From Methanobacteriota archaeon (GTDB taxonomy: Archaea > Thermoplasmatota > Poseidoniia > Poseidoniales > Thalassarchaeaceae): a stretch of DNA of 42,950 bases. Positions within the stretch are counted from its first letter, which is position 1. Each line of letters starts with the position of its first letter. Location: contig PBPH01000045.1 in the NCBI GenBank assembly GCA_002725475.1, positions 1-42,950 of the forward strand, written 5' to 3'. Made by a program: the position numbers and the translations under genes. Positions 17,701-24,686 of this stretch are shown in pieces. The notes below the pieces were generated by a model, which worked only from the letters and a program-made list of their open reading frames with translations, was not told the DNA's origin and did not search any database.

Positions 17701-17948
17701 CGGTAAATCAGATATCTAGAAGATTGCAACATCTCTGAAATATAGATTAAACCAGTTTGAACATTTTCCCACGTAATTGTAGTCGATTCAGTTTCTGACA
17801 TGAACATGGCGTTAACATTCTGTGCTTGCATATCTTCATCACTCACTCCACCTCCAGCAGCACTAACCGGCTGAACTGTTGATGACAGCAATGAGAATAG
17901 CAAAATTGCAGTAATCAAGTGTGATTTTACCTGTCGATTACAGCGCAC
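14775..17948 (-). CDS. Giant surface protein with FN3-like repeats and charged cytosolic tail
   Basis: 1057 residues. The start is GTG at 17948, after GGAGGGGAT. A signal peptide (about 1-30, ending VQPVSAA) is followed by some seven to eight beta-sandwich units of ~100 residues resembling fibronectin type III, each with a TxxSWTDxxxEGESYHVW-like strand pair and a ...VPP...YYCVT segment (e.g. around residues 300-520). A membrane helix near residue 910 (IIIIAVAAFNVLLLLFAILL) is followed by a ~130-residue cytosolic tail alternating Lys-rich blocks with long Asp runs and ending in a basic stretch. The whole is a type I surface protein. Close paralogy with the two other giant proteins here is not evident. 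Function unknown; the leader carries an operator-like inverted repeat at 17996-18023. Confidence 0.82.
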   Translation of the reverse strand: MRCNRQVKSHLITAILLFSLLSSTVQPVSAAGGGVSDEDMQAQNVNAMFMSETESTTITWENVQTGLIYISEMLQSSRYLIYRHDAQMNATTIANGEVPYIGNVSACVGPLSGCPGQFHTFEYNLPPSQNGTFWYGIATNYHDIVNGTWTMIAYMELGVSQIGMPIFEFTHDITAPFSVNATYYPDLSQTKIDWINLNQLSPGSILESGDNAYVSNIYRHLMPASRENWAFLPKTLVGTASAGVSTFTYDVPPNTDEDAFYSVTYLYLGYEDTRFIGGVNTMDSNWPVREDNVAPGLLLGGVHATFNAEPIGGTGNTTITWTDNTLETNAIYHIWRSGTEFNNTSNVYVEHIASVPSGIQTYDYQVERGTLGYAYYAVTIADSRGNHNSMIDNSVLDGPILENAFDPWIAEPTNVQAEYLGGGVTRVSWTDQVGAEGESYHVWHAWTRLSESSNLSLEATLVATVPDGVQYANVPVPPDKDRLSYYCVTSVTRYNHLGATFEDTRFQQNCILLAVNEDTLAPAPVQLALPILHGGQNKVILSWINSLAEEGETYTLWRHLGVPFADNETGNISDDAGWEILIHNYEPHPAETTVVQEIYLPSNLDRYTWYALIIADDWGNSRDSLLNNSNTWLVHEDTTGASAEILIGLEGEDGVANGALKGGDYRLSIFSNEPLAEFPLLHVHTCDYDNIQGSTFTPENEITRATPFLSSDTHFIWDFPIPSGMETTELCVEATLIDDVGNSQTLSWSNWSIDSIAPTIELFAPSSSSKYLYGDDVRIHGVVTDDVALVEVKFRLVDVREFYEIPSEWELVNDVTPMDVESNTLIFDMKEPSATFVEPGNHRIEIHAVDTAGNERNFVGTFYVDHCYENLSGMTFCESGTKPFDEETVEPEAAPDLTSPPYIIIIAVAAFNVLLLLFAILLGVLAAQDPSKKKKKDDDDEYDEEDDWMLEFMGGGGGDSAAAADAGLAELEAAPKATKQLDSDDDPFSSDDNQKKKRRKSKKEKKVVEDDDFDDDDDDDDDWDDDDDDDEPKKEKKRRRPSKSGKSVKRKVVKRKK
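14857..14910 (+). repeat. TCA/ATC trinucleotide tracts encoding poly-Asp
   Basis: Two tracts of TCA repeats (about 14857-14880 and 14887-14910), separated by a few bases, encode the Asp runs of the charged tail of the minus-strand protein. Such tracts are prone to length change by slippage. Confidence 0.8.
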
Positions 17949-17995
17949 GCTAATCCCCTCCGTACGGGTTGGTGGTAAAGCAGCGGTTATGAGGC

Positions 17996-18023
17996 TGACG
18001 CAGAATGTTGCTCATATGCGTCA
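17996..18023. promoter_or_regulatory. Operator-like inverted repeat upstream of the FN3 surface protein
   Basis: TGACGCA (17996-18002) and TGCGTCA (18017-18023) are exact inverted repeats with centres 21 bases apart, two turns of B-DNA. A TATA-like AATAATTT lies just upstream on the minus strand (about 18034-18045), so a bound protein would sit over the start-point region. A regulator is inferred. Confidence 0.4.
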
Positions 18024-18056
18024 AATAAACATCAAATTATTTTTTTTCGACAATAT

Positions 18057-18072
18057 CGCCCCCTAGGGGGCG
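18057..18072. repeat. Perfect palindrome CGCCCCCTAGGGGGCG
   Basis: A 16-base perfect palindrome lies two bases past the stop of the gene at 18075 and ~110 bases before the GTG of the FN3 gene. The core CCCCCTAGGGGG recurs at 34726-34737. It could be a protein-binding site or an RNA hairpin; no T-run follows on either strand. Confidence 0.6.
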
Positions 18073-18074
18073 CT

Positions 18075-18731
18075 CTATTCCATAATCAATTGCTTTCTTG
18101 CGGAGATAAAGCGAGTAGAAAAAGTGTAAATTCCTCCTATTAATGCTATGACTAGCACCGTTGACATGCCATTAAACTCACCGCCAAAGAATGGTATTTC
18201 TCCGATTCCTGATGTACCGCTAATAGCTTGCCAACCTGCAATTAATGCTCCAAAGACTGTCATCATCAACCGGTCAGCCCTGCTAAAACCTCGATAATTT
18301 CTACCTAAACCGACAGATTGTGCTTGTGTTCCCATGTATGAACCTAATAATGTAGCAAGTCCAGCCATATATCCGAGGTGTGGCGAATCAACCCAAGATG
18401 TATTGAGTCCAATTGCAACCAAAATCCCAGCATCTACTATTCGGTCAATTGTGTGGTCCAGATAATCACCATACCGAGAGTCCTTGTTGTGCTTTCTAGC
18501 AATTTGTCCATCCAATGCGTCACAAATCGCCGCAAATGCAGTTAATCCAACGGCAGAAAAAAGCAACATTCCACCAGCTTTATCATTCCCTGCAGTAGCA
18601 AATAACCATGCAGCAAATCCAGCAACAGCTAGACTAAACCAGGAAATATGATTTGGATCAAGGAATCCCAGTTTTGCCACCAATGGGTCTAATTTTGCAG
18701 TGGCAATATCTCTCAACTGTTCTAGAGCCAT
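18075..18731 (-). CDS. CDP-alcohol phosphatidyltransferase (archaeal phospholipid head-group enzyme)
   Basis: 218 residues with six or so membrane helices. The catalytic motif D-G-x2-A-R-x8-G-x3-D-x3-D is complete: D74, G75, A78, R79, G88, D92, D96. These enzymes join a CDP-activated lipid to an alcohol such as inositol phosphate, glycerol phosphate or serine, displacing CMP at the cytoplasmic membrane face. In archaea this would be an archaetidyl-head-group synthase; the substrate cannot be read from the motif. Start ATG at 18731 with AGGTGA five to six bases upstream. Its start lies eight bases after the stop of the AK6-like kinase, so the two are co-transcribed. Confidence 0.88.
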   Translation of the reverse strand: MALEQLRDIATAKLDPLVAKLGFLDPNHISWFSLAVAGFAAWLFATAGNDKAGGMLLFSAVGLTAFAAICDALDGQIARKHNKDSRYGDYLDHTIDRIVDAGILVAIGLNTSWVDSPHLGYMAGLATLLGSYMGTQAQSVGLGRNYRGFSRADRLMMTVFGALIAGWQAISGTSGIGEIPFFGGEFNGMSTVLVIALIGGIYTFSTRFISARKQLIME

Positions 18732-18739
18732 TTTTTCAC

Positions 18740-19300
18740 CTATTCATGTAAGACTGATACCCAGTCAATCTGTTCCTCTGGGCCTTTAGGCTTGAATCCA
18801 TCTCTAATCCAGCATCCCATTTCCTCAAACAGAGCCCCAACACTCTGTTCCGTAGAGTTGAGCTCAAGACAAGGCAAATCACCCCATTCATGACTTTCAT
18901 TCCATGACCCTCCAAGAAGTTCCCACTCGCTGTTCTCCAAAATTTTTGATTCAACCCACCCTCTTTCTCGATTCCTTGCTGTTAGAATTTCTGGATTACA
19001 ACGTAGAATCACAATAGCATCTACGGGGAGGAGATGGGATAGATGGCCATCAACGAATGTTGTACCTGACGGTTTTTCATTCCATTTATCTCCAAGTTTC
19101 TCTGCTAGTTTTTCTATGTCGATAGGTCTTGCGTCATCAATCTCATCAATTTCTCCAATACAACCATATTCTTCTGCTAGTTGAATAACTTCTAATAATT
19201 CATATTTTGATCTTTGTGAAATGGCGTATTGAGCTAACGAACTCTTGCCGCATCCCGGTGTCCCGGTAATTGAAACGCGGCATCGGTCTAACTCAGTCAT
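18740..19300 (-). CDS. AK6/Fap7-type adenylate kinase-like NTPase
   Basis: 186 residues. Walker A GTPGCGKSS is at 13-21. The family hallmark DGHLSHLLPVDAIVILRC follows, then RNRERGW and KILENSEWE, the pattern of COG1936/AK6 (human hCINAP, yeast Fap7). Known role: a weak adenylate kinase/ATPase that acts in small-subunit assembly through ribosomal protein uS11. The start is the ATG at 19300, just before the P-loop strand; a longer open frame to 19549 runs antisense through the Lrp gene and is not real. It is followed by the phosphatidyltransferase gene. Divergent from the Lrp-type gene; a TATAATTG on the minus strand near 19370 may be its promoter. Confidence 0.85.
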   Translation of the reverse strand: MTELDRCRVSITGTPGCGKSSLAQYAISQRSKYELLEVIQLAEEYGCIGEIDEIDDARPIDIEKLAEKLGDKWNEKPSGTTFVDGHLSHLLPVDAIVILRCNPEILTARNRERGWVESKILENSEWELLGGSWNESHEWGDLPCLELNSTEQSVGALFEEMGCWIRDGFKPKGPEEQIDWVSVLHE

Positions 19301-19357
19301 TGACCATCCGTTGGTCGTTATGGTCATCAAGGTGATGGCGAAATCGGAGCAACTAGA

Positions 19358-19365
19358 CTTAACAA
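19358..19365 (+). promoter_or_regulatory. Possible BoxA for the RAM-domain gene
   Basis: CTTAACAA is centred about 25 bases before the ATG at 19386, consistent with a leaderless archaeal transcript. On the opposite strand the adjacent TATAATTG could serve the divergent AK6-like gene. Confidence 0.3.
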
Positions 19366-19385
19366 TTATACAGAGAGACCTCGCT

Positions 19386-19658
19386 ATGCGTGGTAAGAGG
19401 GATGTTATGATACGAACAACTGAAGCGACAGCCATTGTGTTGATAGTTGCTGAACCAGGAAGGGAGACAGAGGTATACAATGAGTTACAGGCAATACCCG
19501 AGGTGGCTGAGCAAATGCTTCTTTTTGGAGAATATGATTTGTATGTCAAAATAATTTGTGATGATTATGCATTACTGGGCAGTGTGGTGATTAACAAGAT
19601 AAGAGCAATTGACGGCGTCGATTCAACAAAGACATTAACCGCCGCATCAATGTTCTAG
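19386..19658 (+). CDS. Stand-alone Lrp/AsnC ligand-binding (RAM) domain
   Basis: 90 residues. The sequence from TEATAIVLIVAEPGRETEVY through AEQMLLFGEYDLYVKIIC to IRAIDGVDSTKTLTAASMF is a full alpha/beta RAM (ACT-like) domain of Lrp/AsnC regulators, without the helix-turn-helix. Such single-domain proteins bind amino acids or effectors and may assemble with full-length Lrp proteins. In-frame ATGs also exist at 19320 and 19335; I prefer 19386 because CTTAACAA (19358-19365) sits at the right distance for a leaderless transcript and because earlier starts would leave almost no room for the divergent promoter. The next gene, a Ca2+/H+ antiporter, begins 10 bases later, so co-transcription is likely. 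Confidence 0.78.
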   Translation: MRGKRDVMIRTTEATAIVLIVAEPGRETEVYNELQAIPEVAEQMLLFGEYDLYVKIICDDYALLGSVVINKIRAIDGVDSTKTLTAASMF

Positions 19659-19668
19659 ACGACTAATT

Positions 19669-20892
19669 ATGCGTAGGTTTCACGTACCTAATTACTCCCG
19701 CAAGTTTAACGAGAGGGGGGTATGGTATATTTCCGAAAACAATTCCATTGACATTAATGATGCTGAATTAGGCTGGTCTGGTGTTATAGATTTATTCAAT
19801 CCACGTAAATCTAAATTAGCCATAATGCTAATTTTTATTCCATTTGCGATATACTTCAATATCTTCGCACATAATGCTCCTCTAGCCTTCATTACTTCGA
19901 TAGTAGCAATAATGCCCCTTGCATATTTTATGGGTGTAGCAACTGAACAGATTTCTTTGAGGACCAATGAATCAATAGCAGGCCTACTAAATGCAACCTT
20001 TGGAAATGCTGCAGAGATGATTATTGCAATTCTAGCGGTTTTTGCTGCATCTTCTGCAATCAAATCAGGTGATTCAGATACTGCAAGTACAATGATTCAA
20101 GTTGTTCAAGCCTCGCTGATAGGATCTATTCTGGGTAATCTTCTGCTCGTATTGGGATTAGCATTTGTATGGGGGGGGATACATCACAAGGTTCAGAGTT
20201 TCTCATCCGGGCAAATGGGTGCTAACGCTTCTCTTCTTTTGTTGGCAGTAATTGCTCTAATTCTCCCAGCTGCATATCAGTACACTGGTAATGGGCATGA
20301 AGAAGCAATTATCACCCTATCTAGGCTGACTTCAATCGTTTTACTTGCGATGTATGGTTTGTTTCTTGTTTTTCAATTTCGAACTCACACCGACTTATTC
20401 GCAACGGACGGGCATCACCATGATGAACCACCAATCATGGGTCAGCGTCAGGCTGCTATCCTATTGATTGGAGCTACAGTGATGGTAGCATGGATGGCTG
20501 AAATTATGATTCATTCAATCGAATCAGCAGCTGATGAATGGGGGTTACCTACTCTTTTTATTGGAGTCATATTGCTTCCACTATTTGGTAATGCGGCAGA
20601 GCATTTCACAGCGGTTCATGTGGCTGGAAAGGACAAGATGGATCTCGCCTTCTCCATTGCAGTTGGTTCCAGCACCCAGATTGCGGTACTCGTGGCTCCG
20701 GCTATGGTAATTATTGCGTGGCTCATTGAAGTCCCCCTTACGTTCCAGTTCGGTCTATTTGAGACGGTTGCAACATTCCTAGCAGTTCTGATTACCAACA
20801 CTATTGCTGCAGACGGTAAATCCAATTGGCTTGAAGGTGCTTTGCTATTAGCAACCTACACGATACTAGCCATGGCTTTCTTCTTATATTGA
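19669..20892 (+). CDS. Ca2+/H+ antiporter (CAX family)
   Basis: 407 residues with about eleven membrane helices. The two inverted repeats of the cation/Ca2+ exchanger superfamily are clear: LLNATFGNAAEMIIA (GNAAE at 112-116) and PLFGNAAEHFTAVH (around 307-311). The paired acidic residues in these motifs bind the cation. It exports Ca2+ in exchange for protons across the cytoplasmic membrane. A polar N-terminus of ~45 residues and an internal His-rich loop (TDGHHHDEPP) fit CAX-type regulation loops. Start ATG at 19669, 10 bases after the RAM-domain gene. Calcium handling is interesting next to giant Ca2+-binding surface proteins, but that link is inference. Confidence 0.92.
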   Translation: MRRFHVPNYSRKFNERGVWYISENNSIDINDAELGWSGVIDLFNPRKSKLAIMLIFIPFAIYFNIFAHNAPLAFITSIVAIMPLAYFMGVATEQISLRTNESIAGLLNATFGNAAEMIIAILAVFAASSAIKSGDSDTASTMIQVVQASLIGSILGNLLLVLGLAFVWGGIHHKVQSFSSGQMGANASLLLLAVIALILPAAYQYTGNGHEEAIITLSRLTSIVLLAMYGLFLVFQFRTHTDLFATDGHHHDEPPIMGQRQAAILLIGATVMVAWMAEIMIHSIESAADEWGLPTLFIGVILLPLFGNAAEHFTAVHVAGKDKMDLAFSIAVGSSTQIAVLVAPAMVIIAWLIEVPLTFQFGLFETVATFLAVLITNTIAADGKSNWLEGALLLATYTILAMAFFLY

Positions 20893-20910
20893 TCAAATTT
20901 AAGTTTTTAA
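20893..20910. terminator. T-rich convergent terminator
   Basis: The stops of the antiporter (plus) and the rhomboid gene (minus) meet here. The strand after the antiporter stop reads CAAATTTAAGTTTTTAATTTT, a T-rich track of the kind that ends archaeal transcripts without a hairpin. Confidence 0.35.
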
Positions 20911-21608
20911 TTTTGAGATTTTCCTAAGTTGCCAGTCCAATATCCCCATATTATAAATCCACTAATTAGTGAAATCATATGAGCTGAAGATGTGAAAATA
21001 CTGATTCCATGTAAAAAATGATTCCAAGATTCAAAACCAATTGCAATTGAAGGAACCACCCATTTATTCTTGGTTTGATGAGCAGATGCGCCGATAATTC
21101 CGTAGAAACCGGCAGAACCTCCCATCCAGTTGCGTGATAGACCACTAGCAAGGAGTTGACTTCCGGGCAAAAAAATTTCCAAAGTATTCATTATAACCGC
21201 CATTGTTATTGCAGTTATTGAGGTAAAGAGCATGAAAAGAAAATAGGTTTGTAGAAGTCCTTGTCGAAGTTCAAATGATTGTACAAAAATCATTAATCCA
21301 ACAGAAACGAAAATTATGTGTTCATTAGAATTATGAAATATAGGGGCAATTACTAGGGATGTGAAAAAATGCAGTGGGGCATCAAAAAGTCCAGTTGGCC
21401 AAAGCCCACCTATGCAAGAGGTCATGTCATTTGTATAGTCGCATGTTTTTTCTGGGCCGTTGCCCACAAAAATCCAAATTATCCATATAATTATCAGGTA
21501 AGTGAAACTAAATTTTCTAGATAGAAATATTTGGTAAGGCCGCAAACGTTTCCCGTTGATGTCACACCAAGGCCAAGACCAAGGAAAAACACCCCTTTTT
21601 CCATCCAC
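20907..21608 (-). CDS. Rhomboid-family intramembrane serine protease
   Basis: 233 residues from a GTG at 21608. About six membrane helices. Diagnostic features: a conserved HNSNEHI in the first part, the serine motif GGSAGFYGIIGA (catalytic Ser in GxS), and the distal His in SAHMISLISGFI. It would cleave membrane helices of client proteins within the bilayer. Start choice: GTG at 21608 has AGGTGA six bases upstream, which overlaps the stop of the preceding amidohydrolase; an ATG at 21653 would overlap that gene by 41 bases and has no such site. The membrane-anchored surface proteins nearby are possible substrates, but nothing in the sequence shows this. Confidence 0.85.
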   Translation of the reverse strand: MDGKRGVFPWSWPWCDINGKRLRPYQIFLSRKFSFTYLIIIWIIWIFVGNGPEKTCDYTNDMTSCIGGLWPTGLFDAPLHFFTSLVIAPIFHNSNEHIIFVSVGLMIFVQSFELRQGLLQTYFLFMLFTSITAITMAVIMNTLEIFLPGSQLLASGLSRNWMGGSAGFYGIIGASAHQTKNKWVVPSIAIGFESWNHFLHGISIFTSSAHMISLISGFIIWGYWTGNLGKSQN

Positions 21609-21612
21609 ATAA

Positions 21613-22899
21613 TCACCTTTGAGGTGGATTAATTCCGTCGTAATATTCTGCAACTGCTAATTCTAATTCCCCTATAATTTGATTTTCATTTAGAGTAAGG
21701 GTTTTCCCATCACGACGAATACAATTACCATCTACCCATACATCTAGGCATCTTGCTGTAGAATATAGTAGATTAGCAAGTAGTCGTCGGTCACCTATTC
21801 CACGGGGCCTCATACTGATATCATCTAGAGACCAAGTTACCCAATCATTGGAGCCCTTTGTTGCAAGTTGCCATGTTTCAGTTGGTGGTAAAATAGTAGC
21901 ATCCCAGTGATCATGGCGTTGAATAAGTGATGCAGATTTAGCATCAGATCTCATATCTAGTGAATTGTTTGAGGCAGCACCATCAGTGCCTAGCCTCACA
22001 TCTACCCCAGCCTCTTTCATTGCAGGATAGGAAAGAGTCCCTCCAGTAGCTAACTTTTGATTACTAACAGGGCAATGAACAGCGTGAGCGTTGTGTTTTG
22101 CAAGGATTCGCATTTCGCGTTTGGTTACCCAACCACAATGAGCACAAACAGTTCCTTCAGTGAAATAGTCAATTGAATCTAGATATTCAATAGGATACAT
22201 ATTGTGTTCAGCGTGACAGGCTGCTACTTCAGCCCGTGTTTCTGAGGTATGGATATGTAATCTAGATCCATATTTTCTTGACAAATCGCTTGCCCTTCTC
22301 AATACCTCTTCTGAACAGGTATAAATTGCATGAGTGGCTATGCCATATTCTACCCTCCCTTCAGCTAATTTTCCTGAACGAATCAACGATTCTAATTCAT
22401 TCAATACTCTACCACTATCAGGAGAGCCATCTTTTGAGGGGGGCCAATCAGTAGTTGGTCCGCACACAATTCCACGTATCCCTGAATCAGCAATTACAGG
22501 TGCAATCGCTTCTGGGAAATGGTACATATCACATGCAAAGGTAGTTCCAGAACCAATTAATTCAGCAACACCTGCCAAGGTTCCAATTTTCACAAATTCG
22601 GGTGTTACCCTCCTCTCAGTTGGGAAAATATTGCTTTCAAGCCAATCATTGAGAGTTAGGCCCTCCCCCATCCCTCTATTGAGTACCATTGGTAAATGGG
22701 TGTGCCAATTTTGCATTGATCTTGTAATTACAAGAGTAGAGCCATCAATAGTTTCTTGAACATCCTCATCTCCATTTGAGTAGCTCCATGTTCCATTTGG
22801 ATGTAGGATAAAATCTCCACGCATTATTTTGCAATCATGGTCTATAAGACAGCATTCAGTATAACGAATAACTCCACTCGAATCATCGACCACAACCAT
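21613..22899 (-). CDS. Amidohydrolase of the MTA/SAH deaminase (TRZ/ATZ) family
   Basis: 428 residues. The metal-binding set of COG0402 is present: NWHTHLPM (His66, His68), LHIHTSET, VCAHCGW and GTDGAASNNSLDM with the catalytic Asp. Family members deaminate adenosine derivatives such as S-adenosylhomocysteine, methylthioadenosine and 5'-deoxyadenosine, recycling products of SAM reactions, or other N-heterocycles; the exact substrate cannot be fixed here. Cytosolic. Start ATG at 22899, immediately after AGGTG; a GTG at 22902 is the alternative. It is divergent from dnaJ (87-base gap) and its stop is coupled to the rhomboid start. Confidence 0.88.
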   Translation of the reverse strand: MVVVDDSSGVIRYTECCLIDHDCKIMRGDFILHPNGTWSYSNGDEDVQETIDGSTLVITRSMQNWHTHLPMVLNRGMGEGLTLNDWLESNIFPTERRVTPEFVKIGTLAGVAELIGSGTTFACDMYHFPEAIAPVIADSGIRGIVCGPTTDWPPSKDGSPDSGRVLNELESLIRSGKLAEGRVEYGIATHAIYTCSEEVLRRASDLSRKYGSRLHIHTSETRAEVAACHAEHNMYPIEYLDSIDYFTEGTVCAHCGWVTKREMRILAKHNAHAVHCPVSNQKLATGGTLSYPAMKEAGVDVRLGTDGAASNNSLDMRSDAKSASLIQRHDHWDATILPPTETWQLATKGSNDWVTWSLDDISMRPRGIGDRRLLANLLYSTARCLDVWVDGNCIRRDGKTLTLNENQIIGELELAVAEYYDGINPPQR

Positions 22900-22986
22900 C
22901 ACCTACGAAGTGGGCGAGACGACTTTGCGCATCAGCATTGTTATGGCGGGGTTGAATAGAGCCGGCGTTTTCGATAAGTTTGTTCC

Positions 22987-23955
22987 ATGGCCGAAGACCC
23001 ATATCGTGTGCTGGGTGTATCTCCAGAAGCGAGTGACGCTGAGATTAAGCGCGCATATCGTAAACTCGCTAGACAACATCACCCCGATCGTAATCCCGAT
23101 GATGCCGCATCTGAAGGTCGATTCAAGGAAATTCAAGCAGCCTACGATTTAATCGACAATTCCGAAAAGCGCAGGAAATTCGATGAACAAAAGAGGATTT
23201 CCAATATGTTCGGTAGCGGTGCTGGTGGGGATTTCGGTAATTTTGAATTTAACTTTGAAGGGGGCGGGGGGATTGAAGATATTTTAGCGTCATTTTTCGG
23301 TGGAAAGGGAGCAAATCCCTACGCTGGCCAGAGTAGTGGAAGCATATTTGATCAAGGAGGCCGGCCACGTCAATCTCAGCAAACTAGGCCACAAAGGGGT
23401 TCTAACATTGACTCTCCACTTGACCTCAGTTTAGAAGAAGCTCAATCGGGGGTGAAGAAACCATTCACCATATCGAGGCGGAAAGTATGTGAAAAATGCA
23501 GGGGTGGTGGTTGTAGCAAATGTGGTGGCCAAGGAGTGATAAGAAAGACCAGTCAAATCACAGTTACAGTTCCTGCAGGGGCAGAACATGCTTCGGTAAT
23601 GAGATTGAAGGGAATGGGGCACCAATCACCAAACGGTCAAGCAGGAGATCTTCTACTTACTGTCAGGATAGATGCAGATGAAGGAAGAAGTTGGGAAGGT
23701 GGCCGCCTGATTCAGTTGGTAGAAGTATCTTACAGCACAATGATGCTTGGGGGGAAAGCAAGAATTCATACACCAGCAGGAAAGATAGTCGAAGTAGATG
23801 TCCCACCAAATTCACGTTCAGGAGACCGTCGCAGATTAAGAGGTCAAGGATACAACGGTGGCCCATTAGATGTAGAACTGACATTATCAGATTCAACAAC
23901 TCTCACTGCTGAGCAAGAAGCAGCGCTAAAGGCATTGAGAGATAGTGGGCTGTGA
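22987..23955 (+). CDS. dnaJ: DnaJ/Hsp40 co-chaperone with a reduced zinc centre
   Basis: 322 residues. The J domain (about 3-68) has the HPD motif at 32-34 and activates the Hsp70 ATPase. A Gly/Phe-rich stretch (73-110) follows. Instead of the usual four CxxCxGxG repeats (two zinc sites) there is a single compact centre CEKCRGGGCSKCGGQG (Cys168, 171, 176, 179). The C-terminal beta domains (ITVTVPAGAEHASVMRLKGMG ... AGDLLLTVRI) and PPNSRSGDRRRLRGQG are intact. The protein is thus between class A and class B Hsp40s. Start ATG at 22987. No dnaK or grpE gene lies in the window. It converges closely on the TIGR00266 gene (8 bases). Confidence 0.92.
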   Translation: MAEDPYRVLGVSPEASDAEIKRAYRKLARQHHPDRNPDDAASEGRFKEIQAAYDLIDNSEKRRKFDEQKRISNMFGSGAGGDFGNFEFNFEGGGGIEDILASFFGGKGANPYAGQSSGSIFDQGGRPRQSQQTRPQRGSNIDSPLDLSLEEAQSGVKKPFTISRRKVCEKCRGGGCSKCGGQGVIRKTSQITVTVPAGAEHASVMRLKGMGHQSPNGQAGDLLLTVRIDADEGRSWEGGRLIQLVEVSYSTMMLGGKARIHTPAGKIVEVDVPPNSRSGDRRRLRGQGYNGGPLDVELTLSDSTTLTAEQEAALKALRDSGL

Positions 23956-23963
23956 AAACGAGT

Positions 23964-24647
23964 TCATCTTGGTTTAGGTAAAAATGGAATTAATCCATCC
24001 GCTAGGCTAGGAACATTTCGAGTTTGAATCCAAACGGTTCCTTCTCCAGAAAAGTGCATCACCAAACCTTCTCCTCCAAATGCCAATGATTTGAGACCAC
24101 CAACTCTACCAATATTATACTGTAATCCATTAGTAAATGCTACAACATGGCCAGTATCTATTGTGATAGTTTGTCCTTGCTGAATTTGCATTGGTTTAAT
24201 TGCCCCATATGAATTGTAGTATACTCGCCCAGCCCCCGTTGGACAGGTTGCGTGTATGAAGAACAAACTTTCACCACTGAACAATCCTTTCATTCCTTGA
24301 AATTTAGTATCAGTTTCCACATTCATAGTGGAGGCTAAGAATGATCCTCCTTGAATAAATAAGGGTTGATTTGGTTGAATATCAAACCAAGCAATGTCTC
24401 CTGGCATTGCTGGTGCAAGGCTAATCCATCCACCTTGTGGGCCAGCAGTAAATGTGTTCAAAAAGAATGATTCACCACCAAACGCCATTTTCTTGAGGCC
24501 TTTTAGGAAACCACCACTTGATTTTGTCTCCATTTCCACCCCTGCTTGCGCCACCATTCCCCCAGGCTCAACTTTGATTGCTTCACCTGGGTCCAAACTA
24601 ACGGTCAACATTGAATAACTGGGGTTAAACTCTAACTGTTCCTGCAT
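23964..24647 (-). CDS. TIGR00266/AIM24-family protein
   Basis: 227 residues. Gly-rich beta-prism-like sequence with internal repetition: FLKGLKKMAFGGESFFLNTF, FQGMKGLFSGESLFFIHA and LKSLAFGGEGLVMHFSG are equivalent segments, which is the pattern of the TIGR00266 (AIM24-like) family, a trimeric beta barrel-like fold. PGGMVAQAGVEMET near the start is also a family signature. No signal peptide or membrane helix. The biochemical function is unknown; the yeast homologue affects mitochondrial membrane organisation. Start ATG at 24647. Its nearest neighbour on the same strand is pus10, 39 bases upstream, so the two may be co-transcribed. Confidence 0.88.
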   Translation of the reverse strand: MQEQLEFNPSYSMLTVSLDPGEAIKVEPGGMVAQAGVEMETKSSGGFLKGLKKMAFGGESFFLNTFTAGPQGGWISLAPAMPGDIAWFDIQPNQPLFIQGGSFLASTMNVETDTKFQGMKGLFSGESLFFIHATCPTGAGRVYYNSYGAIKPMQIQQGQTITIDTGHVVAFTNGLQYNIGRVGGLKSLAFGGEGLVMHFSGEGTVWIQTRNVPSLADGLIPFLPKPR

Positions 24648-24686
24648 AAATCTATCCTGATATATTTACTCTATTATGCTTTTTAC

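Noticed and set aside
19301..19549. N-terminal extension of the AK6-like kinase frame to 19549
   Set aside because: It is antisense to the Lrp RAM domain, and the P-loop strand begins right after the ATG at 19300 as in the family.
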